A stretch of DNA of 36,593 nt from Microbacterium sp. (GCA_031277885.1 JAITLM010000040.1:1-36593), one strand, 5' to 3'. Numbered from the stretch's first letter, positions 1 to 8,999 are shown. Notes: generated by a model not told the origin, from the sequence alone. Made by a program: numbers and translations.

Positions 1-289
1 CCTGCCGCTTCTTCGAGGAACAGGCGCAGCTCTTCCGGGCGCGACTCGATGTCACGAGGACCGGTGCTCGCTGGGGCGGGTCGAAGACACTGGCCAGCGC
101 TTCATGTCGATCCCGGTAAGCAACGGTCTGGTCGACTATGAGGAGTTCTACGCTTTGTCCCGTGTCGAGTACGAGGGCCTGCTCGCCGATCCGAAAGAGG
201 CAGCACGCTTTGCCGAGCAGTGTCGTCGGCGCGAGCAGAATGAGCGCCTCATCCAGAAACCAGGCTGGAATCGCGGGACGCCAGGCTGA
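1..289 (+). CDS. 3' end of a conserved hypothetical protein, probably frameshifted
   Basis: Only the C-terminal part lies in the window. The last ~75 residues contain EDTGQRF, PVSNGLVDYEEFY and, near the end, IQKPGWNRGTP. This looks like a short conserved actinobacterial hypothetical protein whose function I do not know. A shorter protein could start at the ATG at 104, but good coding signal continues upstream of it. From about 3 to 55 the G/C-ending codons are in a different frame (it reads FFEEQAQLFRARLD); from about 55 on they are in the frame that ends at 289. This fits one lost base near 50-55, so the gene may be a pseudogene or carry a sequencing error. A short GC-rich hairpin follows the stop. 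Confidence 0.5.
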   Translation, partial: LPLLRGTGAALPGATRCHEDRCSLGRVEDTGQRFMSIPVSNGLVDYEEFYALSRVEYEGLLADPKEAARFAEQCRRREQNERLIQKPGWNRGTPG

Positions 290-313
290 CCGGCGGGAGT
301 AGTTCGCCGCCGG
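290..313 (+). terminator. GC-rich hairpin after the first gene
   Basis: CCGGCGG at 290-296 pairs perfectly with CCGCCGG at 307-313, directly after the stop codon. There is no T-tract. It could end transcription of the first gene, but the stem is only 7 bp. Confidence 0.35.
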
Positions 314-339
314 CGTCGGACCGGCTCCCGTGCAGAAAG

Positions 340-825
340 TCAGCGGCCGGCGTCCGCCAGGTGGCGCGCGTCGTGGCTGAGCACCTTCACCATCACGCCG
401 TGACGACGCAGCGCGGCGACCGTCCGCGTCTCTTCGTCGATGTCGCGGCCGAGGGCATGGATGTTCGCGACCACCAGCACGTCGCCGGGGTGGAGCGTGT
501 CGATGAGACGACCGATGCGATCGGTCCAGCTCTCCAGGATGTCGGGCGCGGGGTGGCGGAAGCCTTCGATCGGCACGCCGAACCGAGTGAGGTCGTCGCG
601 CTGCTGCACGACCGAGGGCATGCCGTCGCGGGCGACGACGAGCCCGACGAGGCGGGATCCGTCGGGCTTGGCCGACCACCAGTTCCGGTTCTGCTGCAGC
701 TCGGTGAAGCACTTGGGGCACTCCGCGGCCGCGTGCGGAAGATGCAGCGGGCTGGTGAGGGCGGCGTCGAGCGGCGCACCCGTGGTGCCGTCCGCGTCGC
801 CGTGCGCGTGCGTGGTCGCTTCCAT
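340..825 (-). CDS. Serine-recombinase-like (resolvase N-terminal fold) protein lacking the catalytic serine
   Basis: A 161-residue protein. The C-terminal two thirds resemble the resolvase/invertase catalytic fold: VGLVVARDG, then a Q-x-x-x-L segment, then GDVLVV-x(3)-HALGRD-x(3)-E and a final L-x(2)-HGV-x-V-x-VL strand. In active enzymes the first motif is YaRVS with the nucleophilic serine and the later one is DRLGR. Here the serine is absent and only LGR of the second motif remains. No DNA-binding helix-turn-helix follows. A CPKC pair near residue 36 could bind metal. I chose the start at 825 because GGAGG lies 8 bases upstream; ATG codons at 867 and 957 are alternatives without a clear ribosome site. 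It probably does not recombine DNA and may be a domesticated relative. Confidence 0.6.
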   Translation of the reverse strand: MEATTHAHGDADGTTGAPLDAALTSPLHLPHAAAECPKCFTELQQNRNWWSAKPDGSRLVGLVVARDGMPSVVQQRDDLTRFGVPIEGFRHPAPDILESWTDRIGRLIDTLHPGDVLVVANIHALGRDIDEETRTVAALRRHGVMVKVLSHDARHLADAGR

Positions 826-955
826 GTCATCCGCCTCCGCCTCTATTGTGCCTTCTTCCACGGACATCGGCGTCCCGGGAGGGGCTGATGGAGCTGCGCC
901 ATCACCGGGCGGAGTACGCTCGCACTGTCCCACCCCCGGAGCCCTGAGGAGCGCC

Positions 956-1996
956 ATGCCCGTCGTCGCCGCCTACGCCGCACCGAGTGAGGGTGCGCCC
1001 CTCGTCCCGACCACGATCGAGCGTCGCGAGCCCGGACCGTTCGACGTCGTGATCGACATCGCCTACGCGGGCATCTGCCACTCCGACATCCACACGGTGC
1101 AGGGCGACTGGGGTCCGCAGCACTACCCGCTCGCCCCGGGTCACGAGATCGCCGGAACGGTCTCTGCCGTCGGATCCGACGTCACGCGCTTCGCCGTCGG
1201 CGACCGGGTGGGCGTCGGCTGCCTGGTGAACTCCTGCGGCGAATGCGACGCCTGCCTGCGCAGCGAGGAGCAGTACTGCAGGGGCGGGGCGATCGGCACC
1301 TACGGCGCGACCGACCGCGACGGCACGATCACCCAGGGCGGCTATTCGCGCCAGGTCGTCGTCACCGAGGCGTTCGTGCTGCGGATCCCCGACGCGATCC
1401 CGCTCGATCGCGCAGCGCCGCTGCTCTGCGCCGGCATCACGACCTACTCGCCGCTGCGGCACTGGAACGTCGGCCCCGGCACGCGCGTCGCGGTCGTCGG
1501 GCTCGGCGGGCTCGGGCACATGGCCGTGCAGATCGCGCACGCCTTGGGGGCCGAGGTCACCGTGCTCTCGCAGTCGCTGCGCAAGAAGGACGAGGGGATC
1601 CGGCTCGGCGCCGACCACTACCTCGCCACCTCGGATCCGGAGACGTTCTCCGCGAACAAGCGCTCCTTCGACGTGATCCTGAACACAGTCAGCGCCCCGC
1701 TGCCCCTGGACGCGTACCTGAACCTGCTCGACACGAACGGCACCATGGTCAGCGTCGGCGCGCCGCCGGAGCCCATGTCGTTCCGCGCGGGTCTGCTGCT
1801 GGGCGGTCGCCGCTCGCTCGCCGGGTCGTCGATCGGCGGGATCAGGGAGACCCAGGAGATGCTCGACTTCTGCGCCGAGCACGGCATCGCCGCCGAGATC
1901 GAGCTCATCGACGCCGTGGGCATCAACGCCGCCTACGCGCGCGTGCTCGCGAGCGACGTGAAGTTCCGCTTCGTGATCGACGCCGCCACGATCTGA
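956..1996 (+). CDS. Zinc-dependent NAD(P) alcohol dehydrogenase (cinnamyl-alcohol/YahK-like branch)
   Basis: A 346-residue medium-chain dehydrogenase that interconverts alcohols and aldehydes. Catalytic zinc ligands are visible: C41 in GICHSD, H63-E64 in PGHE, and C158. The structural zinc cysteines are C94, C97, C100 and C108. The nucleotide-binding loop GLGGLG is at 182-187. Length and motif order fit the cinnamyl-alcohol-dehydrogenase/YahK group, which usually reduces diverse aldehydes with NADPH; the actual substrate cannot be read from sequence. GAGGAG at 945-950 supports the ATG at 956. The gene ends 10 bases before the convergent malate dehydrogenase gene. A GGAGTACGC nonamer at 911-919 matches the half-site of a palindrome found at 15553-15576, but one half-site is weak evidence for regulation. 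Confidence 0.9.
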   Translation: MPVVAAYAAPSEGAPLVPTTIERREPGPFDVVIDIAYAGICHSDIHTVQGDWGPQHYPLAPGHEIAGTVSAVGSDVTRFAVGDRVGVGCLVNSCGECDACLRSEEQYCRGGAIGTYGATDRDGTITQGGYSRQVVVTEAFVLRIPDAIPLDRAAPLLCAGITTYSPLRHWNVGPGTRVAVVGLGGLGHMAVQIAHALGAEVTVLSQSLRKKDEGIRLGADHYLATSDPETFSANKRSFDVILNTVSAPLPLDAYLNLLDTNGTMVSVGAPPEPMSFRAGLLLGGRRSLAGSSIGGIRETQEMLDFCAEHGIAAEIELIDAVGINAAYARVLASDVKFRFVIDAATI

Positions 1997-2006
1997 CGGT
2001 CGCGCG

Positions 2007-2999
2007 TCAGATCAGGCCGAGTGCCCGGACGGCGTCGCGCTCCTCGACGAGTTCGGCGACCGAGCGGTCGATGTGCTCGCGCGCCCAGGCGTCGGGATCC
2101 AGCCCCTCGACGATCCGCCACTCGCCGTCGACCGCGCGCACCGGGAACGAGCTGATCAGTCCCTCCGGCACGCCGTACTCGCCGTGCGAGACGACGGCGG
2201 CGCTGGTGCGGCGCTCGCCGGTGCCGAGCGCCCAGTCGCGCACGTGGTCGATCGTCGCGCTCGCCGCGGACGCCACGGAGGAGGATCCGCGGACCTGGAT
2301 GATCTCGGCGCCGCGCTTGGCGACCCGCGGGATGAACGTGCTCTCGAGCCATGCGCGCACATCACCGGTCTGCGCGGCGAGGGCATCCGGCACGGGACGG
2401 CCGGCGACGGTCGCGAAGGCGACATCGGGGAACTGGGTCGCGGAGTGGTTGCCCCAGATCGTCACGCCGGCGATGTCGGCCACCGGAGCGTCGAGCGCCG
2501 CCGAGAGCTGACCGCGGGCGCGGTTCTCGTCGAGCCGGGTGAGCGCGCTGAACCGCTCCGCGGGGACGCCGTCGGCGGAGGCCGCGGCGATGAGCGCGTT
2601 CGTGTTCGCGGGATTGCCGACCACCGTCACGCGCACGCCCGCAGCGGCATGCGCCGCGATCGCGGATCCCTGCGGACCGAAGATCGAGCCGTTCGCGGCG
2701 AGCAGGTCGCCGCGTTCCATACCGGGGCCGCGCGGGCGTGCACCGACGAGCAGCGCGTGGTCGGCGCCGTCGAAGCCCACGGCCGGGTCGTCGGTCACCT
2801 CCACGTGCTCGAGCAGCCCGAAGGCGCCGTCCTGCAGTTCGAGAGCAGCGCCCTCCGCGGCCGCGATCCCGGCCGGGATCTCGAGCAGCCGCAGCCGCAC
2901 CTTCTCGTCGGGGCCGAGCATGTCTCCTGCTGCAATCCGGAACAGCAGCGCGTAGCCGATCTGCCCGCCCGCACCCGTCAGTGTCACCGTGGTGGTCAC
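2007..2999 (-). CDS. mdh: Malate dehydrogenase (NAD-dependent)
   Basis: A 330-residue cytosolic-type malate dehydrogenase that interconverts malate and oxaloacetate in the TCA cycle. Visible features are the dinucleotide loop GAGGQIG (9-15), E40 at the end of the second strand, which fits NAD binding, and the active-site loop [14 protein letters not shown] (85-98) with substrate arginines. NPANTNA (129-135), LTRLDENRA with catalytic D157, and GNHS with catalytic H185 follow. Translation starts at a GTG at 2999; AAGGGAG lies about 8 bases upstream, and this start gives the usual family length. A -10 candidate TAGGCT lies at 3039-3044. The gene is divergent from the metallopeptidase gene at 3084. 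Confidence 0.95.
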   Translation of the reverse strand: MTTTVTLTGAGGQIGYALLFRIAAGDMLGPDEKVRLRLLEIPAGIAAAEGAALELQDGAFGLLEHVEVTDDPAVGFDGADHALLVGARPRGPGMERGDLLAANGSIFGPQGSAIAAHAAAGVRVTVVGNPANTNALIAAASADGVPAERFSALTRLDENRARGQLSAALDAPVADIAGVTIWGNHSATQFPDVAFATVAGRPVPDALAAQTGDVRAWLESTFIPRVAKRGAEIIQVRGSSSVASAASATIDHVRDWALGTGERRTSAAVVSHGEYGVPEGLISSFPVRAVDGEWRIVEGLDPDAWAREHIDRSVAELVEERDAVRALGLI

Positions 3000-3083
3000 T
3001 TCGGCTCCCTTCGGTCGCTGGCGCGACGCACAGTGCGAGCCTATGCCTCCCCGCCGGGGCGCAGACCGTGGAAAACTGTGCTC

Positions 3084-3971
3084 ATGACGTTCAACCCCGA
3101 TGCCGATGTCTCGGACAACAAGGTTCAGCGGCGCGGCGGCGGCCGCACCGCCGCGATCGCCGGCGGCGGCGTGGTGGGCCTCGGCGCGGTCGTGGTGCTG
3201 CTGATCAGCGCCTTCACCGGGGTGGACCTCTCCGGCCTCCTCGGCGGGGGGACCGGCACGCAGGCGCAGCCGCAGGCGACGACGTCTTCGGAGGGCTACG
3301 TGAAGAACTGCAAGACCGGTGCCGACGCGAACAAGGACGTGGACTGCCGCGTCGCCTCGACCAAGCTCGCCCTGAACCAGTACTGGACCAAGCACGTGAA
3401 GGGCTATGTCGAGCCGGGCCAGGTCAGCGTCGACGTCGCGACCGCGACGCCGTGCGGAACCGCATCGAACGACGTCGGCCCGTTCTACTGTCCTTCGGAT
3501 CAGACCGTCTACATCGATCCGACCTTCTTCCAGGTGCTCAAGCAGCAGTTCGGCGCGGAGGCGGGCGACCTGGCGCAGGTCTACGTCGTGGCGCACGAGT
3601 ACGGGCACCACATCCAGAACATCACCGGCACGATGTCGAAGTACCCGAACAACGGCACGGGTCCCACCAGTAACGGCGTCCGCACCGAGCTGCAGGCCGA
3701 CTGCTACGCGGGCGCGTTCATCGCGGATCTGACCGATCAGAAGGACAAGAACGGCGTCGCCTACTTCAAGAAGCCGACCGAGGCGCAGATCACCGACGCG
3801 CTGAACGCCGCGGCCGCCGTCGGCGACGATCACATCCAGCAGCAGTCCGCGGGCTACACGAACCCGGAGAGCTGGACCCACGGATCCAGCGCGCAGCGCG
3901 AGAAGTGGTTCGCGAGCGGCTACAAGTACGGCCTGGGCAAGTGCGACACGTTCGCGGTGGCGACGCCGTAG
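3084..3971 (+). CDS. Neutral zinc metallopeptidase, YpfJ-like, membrane-anchored
   Basis: A 295-residue protein with a basic cytoplasmic N-terminus, one membrane segment at about 23-45, a Gly/Gln/Thr-rich linker, and an extracellular putative-neutral-zinc-metallopeptidase domain. The zinc site is H171-E-x-x-H175 in [11 protein letters not shown], with E202 in ELQADCYAG as the probable third ligand. Cysteines at 76, 88, 124 and 136 could form disulfides outside the cell. The family is widespread in actinobacteria, but substrates are largely unknown. The gene is divergent from mdh with 84 bases between the starts and ends 18 bases from the convergent aldehyde dehydrogenase gene. Confidence 0.85.
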   Translation: MTFNPDADVSDNKVQRRGGGRTAAIAGGGVVGLGAVVVLLISAFTGVDLSGLLGGGTGTQAQPQATTSSEGYVKNCKTGADANKDVDCRVASTKLALNQYWTKHVKGYVEPGQVSVDVATATPCGTASNDVGPFYCPSDQTVYIDPTFFQVLKQQFGAEAGDLAQVYVVAHEYGHHIQNITGTMSKYPNNGTGPTSNGVRTELQADCYAGAFIADLTDQKDKNGVAYFKKPTEAQITDALNAAAAVGDDHIQQQSAGYTNPESWTHGSSAQREKWFASGYKYGLGKCDTFAVATP

Positions 3972-3989
3972 CGGCGTCCCTCCGCGAGG

Positions 3990-5729
3990 TCAGGCGCGCA
4001 TCGCCTGGACGAGCGTGCGCACGAGCGCGAGCACGCCGCCCTGGGCGCGGAACCGGGTCAGGCCCTCGCTGACCTCGGCGGCCGTGCGCGACGACGCGAA
4101 CCACGGCGGCTTCGGCAGGATCGTGAACCGTCCGCCGTCGCGCACGATCGACGCAGACCGCGGGAACGGCCGGAACGGTCCGCGCACGACCGAGCGCTCG
4201 ACGTCGGCCAGCAGCAGCGCGTTGTGCACGACGCCGAGCCCGCTGCCGACGTCGGAGAGCGTGTTGCCGGGGAACGCGCCCCAGGTCACGGTGGGGGTGA
4301 TGAAGCCGAACGCGGTCCAGGTGTTGATCGCGATGGATCCGTAGTGCAGTGCGGTGATCGCCCGTTCGAAGCCCGCGCCGAGCGATGCCTCGGTGGCAGG
4401 GTCGATCAGCACGTTCGCGCCGAGCGTGCCCTGCAACTTCTCGTTCGCGTGCGCGACGGCCGCGTCCAGGAACGCCTGGCCGGTGCCGGGCAGCTGCTCG
4501 ACGCCCAGCACGGGCGCGAAGTACTCGGTCTGCTCCAGAGCGGTCGGGTCGTCGCCCTCGCCGATCTCGACGAGCAGCCGGTCCGCCAGCACCAGCGCAT
4601 CCGGATACGCCTCGGCGGCCTGCGTCATCCGCTCGTCCGAACGCGGGTACCAGATGGGCCGCTCCGGGGCGAGTGCGTAGGCGCGGCGCAGCTCGATCAG
4701 GAACTGGTCCTTCTGCGCCCAATCGCGGGAGAGGAGCACGACCTGACCCGCGATGCAGTTGTGCCCGCCGTTCTGCAGGCGCATCGTGGCGACGTGCTCC
4801 GCCTGGAACCGCAGATCCTCGTCGCTCCACTCACCGGGCACGACGATGATCGGCGAGACGCCGCCGAGCTCGGCCGTGATCGGCTTCTTCAGTAGGGGCC
4901 GGCTCTCGCGCTTGCGGCGCTTGGTCTGAGCGGACCCCTGACCGGTCGAAGGACCCCACACGATCGCGTCGAAGGTCGGCGCGGATCCGGTGACGTGCAC
5001 GTGCGCGAAGGCGTCGTGCGCGGTGAGGAACGCGCCGACATCGCCCGCGCCGCGCACGATCCGCAGGAACCCGGGGGCGATGAGCGGGGCGAGGGCCTTC
5101 TCGAACACCGGGACGAGCGCGTCCTGGGTCGGGTTGACCTTGAGCAGCACCACCCGGTCGTGCGCGAGCAGTTCGTAGAGCACGTCGAGCACGGGGATCG
5201 AGGTGATGTTGCCGGCGCCGAGCACGAGGCCCACGCCGCCGTCCGTGGCGGCGGGGGAGCGCTGCGCCAGGCCCGCGCGGGACCTGGCATCGCCGGGCGT
5301 GACGCCGGGGGTGAGCCATACCTCGCCCGTGAAGCCGGAGAGCAGCAGCTTGTCGATGCCCTCGAGCGGGAACGCATGCACGCGCGTCTGCCCGCTCGCG
5401 GTGCGGTCGACCGTGAGGCCGTCGAGCGGGTTGCGCCCATGCGCGATCCGGTCGAGCGTCTCGATGTAGGCATCCAGAGCGCCGAGCGTCGCGTAGGGGC
5501 CGCTCAGCCACTCCTCGCCGCGCAGCGGATGGTCATCGCTCAGCTGCTTCGAGCGCACCGCGGCGCGCGCCCATGCCCGCGCGTTCGCGGCGACGGTGCG
5601 CCGCACGCCGCGCAGCAGCGTGACGCGCTGGCCGACCGTGAGCGCCGACCAGGCCGCGGATCCCTTCTGCAGCTCGGCGATCGCGCTCTCGATCGGCGCG
5701 CGGACGTCGTCGGCGAGGGTGTCTGGCAT
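3990..5729 (-). CDS. Aldehyde dehydrogenase family protein (long form)
   Basis: A 579-residue member of the NAD(P)-dependent aldehyde dehydrogenase superfamily. The expected catalytic elements are present: GAGN with N174, K197 in LLKVNP, the general base E287 in ITAELGG, and nucleophile C325 in GGHNCIAG. It is longer than the common ~480-500 residues, with a basic linker (TKRRKRESRPLLKK, about 269-282) just before the catalytic glutamate motif. This insert marks an uncharacterised ALDH subgroup; the substrate is unknown. AAGGAGAT precedes the ATG at good spacing. A -10 candidate TAGTCT lies in the 58-base gap after the transporter gene, so it may be transcribed both alone and with that gene. 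Confidence 0.88.
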   Translation of the reverse strand: MPDTLADDVRAPIESAIAELQKGSAAWSALTVGQRVTLLRGVRRTVAANARAWARAAVRSKQLSDDHPLRGEEWLSGPYATLGALDAYIETLDRIAHGRNPLDGLTVDRTASGQTRVHAFPLEGIDKLLLSGFTGEVWLTPGVTPGDARSRAGLAQRSPAATDGGVGLVLGAGNITSIPVLDVLYELLAHDRVVLLKVNPTQDALVPVFEKALAPLIAPGFLRIVRGAGDVGAFLTAHDAFAHVHVTGSAPTFDAIVWGPSTGQGSAQTKRRKRESRPLLKKPITAELGGVSPIIVVPGEWSDEDLRFQAEHVATMRLQNGGHNCIAGQVVLLSRDWAQKDQFLIELRRAYALAPERPIWYPRSDERMTQAAEAYPDALVLADRLLVEIGEGDDPTALEQTEYFAPVLGVEQLPGTGQAFLDAAVAHANEKLQGTLGANVLIDPATEASLGAGFERAITALHYGSIAINTWTAFGFITPTVTWGAFPGNTLSDVGSGLGVVHNALLLADVERSVVRGPFRPFPRSASIVRDGGRFTILPKPPWFASSRTAAEVSEGLTRFRAQGGVLALVRTLVQAMRA

Positions 5730-5787
5730 CGGGATCTCCTTCGGCGCGGTCTGCGCCCAGACTACGCGCTCGGGGTGGAACCGAGTC

Positions 5788-7164
5788 TCAGCGATCGGTG
5801 TCGTCGATGTCGCTGCGGCGCAGCCGGTAGCGGGCCAGCGTCGCGATGCTCAGCAGCATGAGCACGGCCGGCACGGCGCTGAAGATCAGCACGATCCCGG
5901 TCACGGCGGTGCCCGGCTGGACGACGGCGCTCGCATCGTCCGCGGTGCGCGAGAGGTAGCCCGTGGCCGCCAGCACCACCGCGACGATCGTGGTGCCCAG
6001 CGCGAAGCCCACGGTCTCCGACGCCGTCCACATGCCGGTGAACGTGCCGGCGTTGCCCGGTCCGCTGTCGCGCTCGTCGTGCGAGATCACATCCGGCAGC
6101 ATCGCCATCGGCAGCGCCTGCATGCCCGCATAGGCGACGCCGGCGATCGCGACGGAGCCGTAGATCCAGGAGCCCGGCATCCACAGCGCCAGCACGATCG
6201 AGGCGGACGCGACCAGGAAGATCGTCGACGCGATCCGGAAGGCGCGCTCCTTGCCGATCCGGCGCGACATCCGCTCCCAGAAGGGGGTCGCGATCACGGC
6301 CGGGGCGACCAGGGCGACGAAGAGCAGCGTGACCGCGCTCTCCGAGCGCATGACCCAGGTCGCGACGTACTGCGCCCCCGCGAGCATCGTGCCGGTGGCG
6401 AGCGCCTGCAGCAGGTAGGTGCCGAGCAGCGCGCGGAACGGCTGCGACCGGCGCACGGCGGCGAAGCCCGCGGCGTACTGCGCGCGGATCCCGACGTGCT
6501 CGACCGCGGCAGGGGCGGCCACGGCGTCGTCGGCCGTGCGCGCGGCGATGAGCATGCCGACACCGATCACGACGCCGGCGACCACACCCATCACGAGGTA
6601 GCCGAGGACCGGGTCGCCCGTGATCCGGCGCAGCTCGGGGCCTCCGCCGCCGAACAGCAGGATCGTGACGGTGAGCGCGATCACCCGCCAGCTGAGCAGC
6701 CGGGTGCGCTCGTCGTAGCTCGAGGTGAGCTCGGCGGGCAGGGCGATGTAGGGGACCTGGAACAGGCTGAACGAGGTGGCGGTGGCGAGGAACGCCAGCA
6801 GCACGCAGATCACGCCCGCGACCGGGCCGAACGCCGGGGGCACCGCGAAGGTGAGCGCGAAGAACACCGGGAGCGTGAATGCCCCGATGAGCATGAAGCG
6901 CTTGCGGCTGCCCGTGCGGATGAGACTGCGGTCCGACCAGGCGCCGATCACGGGGTCGATCACGACGTCCCACACCTTGGCGAGGGTGACGATGGTCCCG
7001 GCGAGGATCGCGGCGACGCCGAGGTTGTCGGTGAGGAAGTACGCGAGCACCAGGCCGGGCAGCGTGGCGAAGCCCCCGGTGCCGAGGGATCCCGTCGCGT
7101 AACAGGCGACCGTGCGGGCGGGAAGGCGCGTGGGGGCTCGTTCAGCGCGAGCGGCGGTGCTCAT
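5788..7164 (-). CDS. MFS transporter, glycoside-pentoside-hexuronide (GPH) type
   Basis: A 458-residue integral membrane protein with about 12 hydrophobic segments. The N-terminal half has the GPH-family pattern KVWDVVIDPVIGAWSDRS, followed by a basic GSRKRFM loop, and later QVPYIALPAELT and LPMAMLPDVISHDE. Such proteins carry sugars or related solutes in symport with cations; specificity is not readable. I chose the ATG at 7164, giving MSTAARAE; an upstream in-frame start would add an unlikely basic extension running into a repeat. No Shine-Dalgarno is visible, but TACACT lies exactly 7 bases before the ATG, as expected for a leaderless transcript. The gene ends 58 bases before the co-directional aldehyde dehydrogenase gene. 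Confidence 0.88.
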   Translation of the reverse strand: MSTAARAERAPTRLPARTVACYATGSLGTGGFATLPGLVLAYFLTDNLGVAAILAGTIVTLAKVWDVVIDPVIGAWSDRSLIRTGSRKRFMLIGAFTLPVFFALTFAVPPAFGPVAGVICVLLAFLATATSFSLFQVPYIALPAELTSSYDERTRLLSWRVIALTVTILLFGGGGPELRRITGDPVLGYLVMGVVAGVVIGVGMLIAARTADDAVAAPAAVEHVGIRAQYAAGFAAVRRSQPFRALLGTYLLQALATGTMLAGAQYVATWVMRSESAVTLLFVALVAPAVIATPFWERMSRRIGKERAFRIASTIFLVASASIVLALWMPGSWIYGSVAIAGVAYAGMQALPMAMLPDVISHDERDSGPGNAGTFTGMWTASETVGFALGTTIVAVVLAATGYLSRTADDASAVVQPGTAVTGIVLIFSAVPAVLMLLSIATLARYRLRRSDIDDTDR

Positions 7165-7171
7165 GCGCGCC

Positions 7172-7177
7172 AGTGTA
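7172..7177 (-). promoter_or_regulatory. -10 element of a probable leaderless promoter for the MFS transporter
   Basis: On the minus strand TACACT is followed by 7 bases and then the ATG at 7164, so transcription would start at or next to the A of the start codon. No ribosome-binding site is present. The same TACACT-N7-ATG layout occurs before the polysaccharide deacetylase gene. Confidence 0.55.
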
Positions 7178-7215
7178 TCGACGCGCCGGATCCGTCCTCG
7201 TCCCGCGCGGGACGG

Positions 7216-7310
7216 TGGTTTTGGGGCGTCCTCTCCCGTTTTGGGGCGCGCCACGCCCGGGAATCGTGTCAGGACACGCCCCGGAACCGGAGGAGGCGCC
7301 CCAAAACCGG
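7216..7310. repeat. Intergenic palindromic repeat, family A, copy 1
   Basis: TTTTGGGGCG at 7219-7228 and again at 7239-7248 faces GGCGCCCCAAAACC at 7295-7308, with CGCCCGGGAATCGTGTC and ACACGCCCC in the middle, so the unit can fold into one long imperfect hairpin. A second copy with the same order of blocks is at 9000-9090. It lies between the mycoredoxin stop and the transporter promoter and could end redoxin transcription. Confidence 0.75.
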
Positions 7311-7344
7311 CGCTGGGCGGCTCTCGAGAAGGGCCGCCCCGGGG

Positions 7345-7608
7345 TCAGATCAGGGACAGCTCGCGCAGCTTGGCCTCGACGTCGGCGTTGGAGGGCTCGA
7401 CGTGGTGCGAGGAATCGGGGTAGACCACCACGGGGATGTTCGTGCGGCCGGAGATCTCCTTGGCGACGTCGGCGGCGGCGGGATCCTCGACCAGATCGAC
7501 GTAGGTGTAGGCGATGCCGAGCGCGTCGAGCTGCTTCTTGGTGCGGATGCAGTCCCGGCACCAGTCGGCGCCGAACATGGTGATCGTGTCAGATGCAGGG
7601 GTCGTCAT
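7345..7608 (-). CDS. Mycoredoxin/glutaredoxin-like thiol-disulfide oxidoreductase
   Basis: An 87-residue cytoplasmic redoxin with a thioredoxin fold. The active site C17-R-D-C20 sits in ADWCRDC, the cis-proline is P59 in RTNIPVVVYPD, and SNADVEAKL near the C-terminus forms the end of the thiol-binding groove. Actinobacterial mycoredoxins use mycothiol instead of glutathione to reduce mixed disulfides; this size and active site fit that group, but mycothiol use is inferred. There is no Shine-Dalgarno. TACCCT lies 6 bases before the ATG, suggesting a leaderless mRNA. It is followed by the family A repeat. Confidence 0.88.
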   Translation of the reverse strand: MTTPASDTITMFGADWCRDCIRTKKQLDALGIAYTYVDLVEDPAAADVAKEISGRTNIPVVVYPDSSHHVEPSNADVEAKLRELSLI

Positions 7609-7614
7609 ATATCC

Positions 7615-7620
7615 AGGGTA
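7615..7620 (-). promoter_or_regulatory. -10 element of a probable leaderless promoter for the mycoredoxin gene
   Basis: On the minus strand TACCCT is followed by GGATAT and the ATG at 7608. The 6-base spacing puts the transcription start at the start codon. Confidence 0.55.
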
Positions 7621-7661
7621 CGGCCGATCTCAGGGGGTGGGATCGGCGCGAACGCAGGGGA

Positions 7662-7690
7662 CTTGCCCCGCGTTCACCGCCCGTTAGCCT
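7662..7690 (+). promoter_or_regulatory. Promoter candidate of the GT2-GtrA gene
   Basis: CTTGCC at 7662-7667 as -35 and TAGCCT at 7685-7690 as -10, with a 17-base spacer. This would give an untranslated leader of about 80 bases before the ATG at 7780. Confidence 0.45.
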
Positions 7691-7779
7691 GGATGGGACA
7701 GGGTGTCTGACGGGAAACGCGCAGGTTCTGCATGGTTTCGCGTGGGACCATGTCGAGTCACGCGAACGGAGGAGGGGGC

Positions 7780-8949
7780 ATGGAAGGCATGTCGGCAGGG
7801 GAGAGGATCCCCGGCGCCACGGTCATCATTCCGACCTTCAACGAACGCGATAACATCGCCGCGCTCATCTCGCGCGTCTCCGCTGCGCTGAGCGATCGCG
7901 ACGGCGAGATCCTCTTCGTCGACGACAGCTCGGACGACACCCCCGAGGTGATCCGCACGCTCGCCGCCTCCGCGCCGATGCCCGTGCGCCTCCTGCACCG
8001 CGACAAACCCGAGGGCGGACTCGGCGGTGCCGTGGTCGAGGGGATCCGCTCCGCGTCCTACGACGTCTGCATCGTGATGGACGGCGACCTGCAGCATCCG
8101 CCGGAGCTGCTCCCCGACATGATCGACCGCTACGAGGACGGCGACGCCGACGTCGTCGTCGCGTCGCGCTACATCGGCGGCGGCGACAACGGCGGCCTGG
8201 CCGGCGCCATGCGGGTGGGCGTCTCGCGGGGCGCGACCCTCCTCACCAAGGCGATGTTCCCGATCCGGCTCTCCGGAGCCTCGGATCCGATGACCGGCTA
8301 CTTCCTCGTCGACCGGACCCGCGTGGATCCGGACGCGCTGCGGCCCAACGGCTTCAAGATCCTGCTGGAGATCCTGGTGCGCTCCGATGTGCGCATCGCC
8401 GAGGTCCCGATGGAGTTCGGCGAGCGTCTGCACGGGCAGTCCAAGGCGTCCTTCGTGCAGGGCATGCAGTTCCTCAAGCACCTCGCCCGGCTGCGCTTCG
8501 GCAAGATGTCGCTGTTCGCGATCATCGGCGCCGTCGGAGCCCTCGCGAACCTCGTCATCATGTGGGCGCTCACGCACCTCGGCATGGAGTACGTCTGGGC
8601 GGCCATCATCGCCGCCGAGGTGACGATCGTCGGCAACTTCATCCTGCAGGAGCGCTACGTCTTCAACGATATGCGCGGCGATGCGCAGGCGCTGGCCGTG
8701 CGCTTCGCGCAGTCGTTCACGTTCAACAACGTCGAGGCGGCCCTGCGGATCCCGATCCTCGCGCTCATGGTGGAGACCTGGCACATCTCGAGCATCCTGG
8801 CCGCGGCGATCTCGCTGGTCGCGGCGTTCTTCGTGCGCTTCCTCTTCCACTCGCTCGTCGTCTACGCACCGCGCCGGTCCGTGCGCCAGGTGCGCAAGGC
8901 CGAGGAGCGCCGCGTGCGGCTCGAAGCGGAGACCGCCGCCGCGGAGTGA
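7780..8949 (+). CDS. Polyprenyl-phosphate glycosyltransferase (GT2, DPM1-like) fused to a GtrA membrane domain
   Basis: A 389-residue two-domain protein. Residues ~10-235 are a family 2 glycosyltransferase: PTFNERDNI, LFVDDSSDDT (D48-D49) and the metal-binding D101-G-D103 in VMDGDLQHPPE, followed by ASRY, SDPMTGYF and a C-terminal catalytic helix. Residues ~245-370 are four hydrophobic segments of the GtrA type, then a basic tail. Such proteins transfer a sugar from a nucleotide sugar to a polyprenyl phosphate on the cytoplasmic side; GtrA domains are linked to flipping or scaffolding of the lipid-linked sugar. The product probably feeds cell-wall glycopolymer or protein glycosylation (inference). 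GGAGGAGG at 7768-7775 selects the ATG at 7780 over an in-frame ATG nine bases later. Confidence 0.88.
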   Translation: MEGMSAGERIPGATVIIPTFNERDNIAALISRVSAALSDRDGEILFVDDSSDDTPEVIRTLAASAPMPVRLLHRDKPEGGLGGAVVEGIRSASYDVCIVMDGDLQHPPELLPDMIDRYEDGDADVVVASRYIGGGDNGGLAGAMRVGVSRGATLLTKAMFPIRLSGASDPMTGYFLVDRTRVDPDALRPNGFKILLEILVRSDVRIAEVPMEFGERLHGQSKASFVQGMQFLKHLARLRFGKMSLFAIIGAVGALANLVIMWALTHLGMEYVWAAIIAAEVTIVGNFILQERYVFNDMRGDAQALAVRFAQSFTFNNVEAALRIPILALMVETWHISSILAAAISLVAAFFVRFLFHSLVVYAPRRSVRQVRKAEERRVRLEAETAAAE

Positions 8950-8999
8950 CCGCGGTCCGGGTTTCGGCCGGATCCGCACCCCCGGTTCGGCCGGCCCCT

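Noticed and set aside
340..825. Active site-specific recombinase of an integrated mobile element
   Set aside because: The catalytic serine and DNA-binding domain are missing, and no attachment-site repeats or other mobile-element genes flank it.
911..919. GGAGTACGC half-site as an operator of the alcohol dehydrogenase gene
   Set aside because: No partner half-site is present, and the same nonamer occurs by chance inside coding sequence elsewhere.
5762..6973. Long open frames antisense to, or in other frames of, real genes (for example over the transporter, mdh, phospholipase and mosaic genes)
   Set aside because: They are Arg/Gly/Ala-rich low-complexity translations typical of high-GC shadow frames and lack motifs; the opposite strand encodes clear protein families.
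7672..7693. PHO-box-like GTTCACCGCCC + GTTAGCCTGGA before the GT2-GtrA gene
   Set aside because: The second unit overlaps a good -10 (TAGCCT) with a matching -35 at 7662, so the similarity is probably by chance; the gene has no phosphate-related role.
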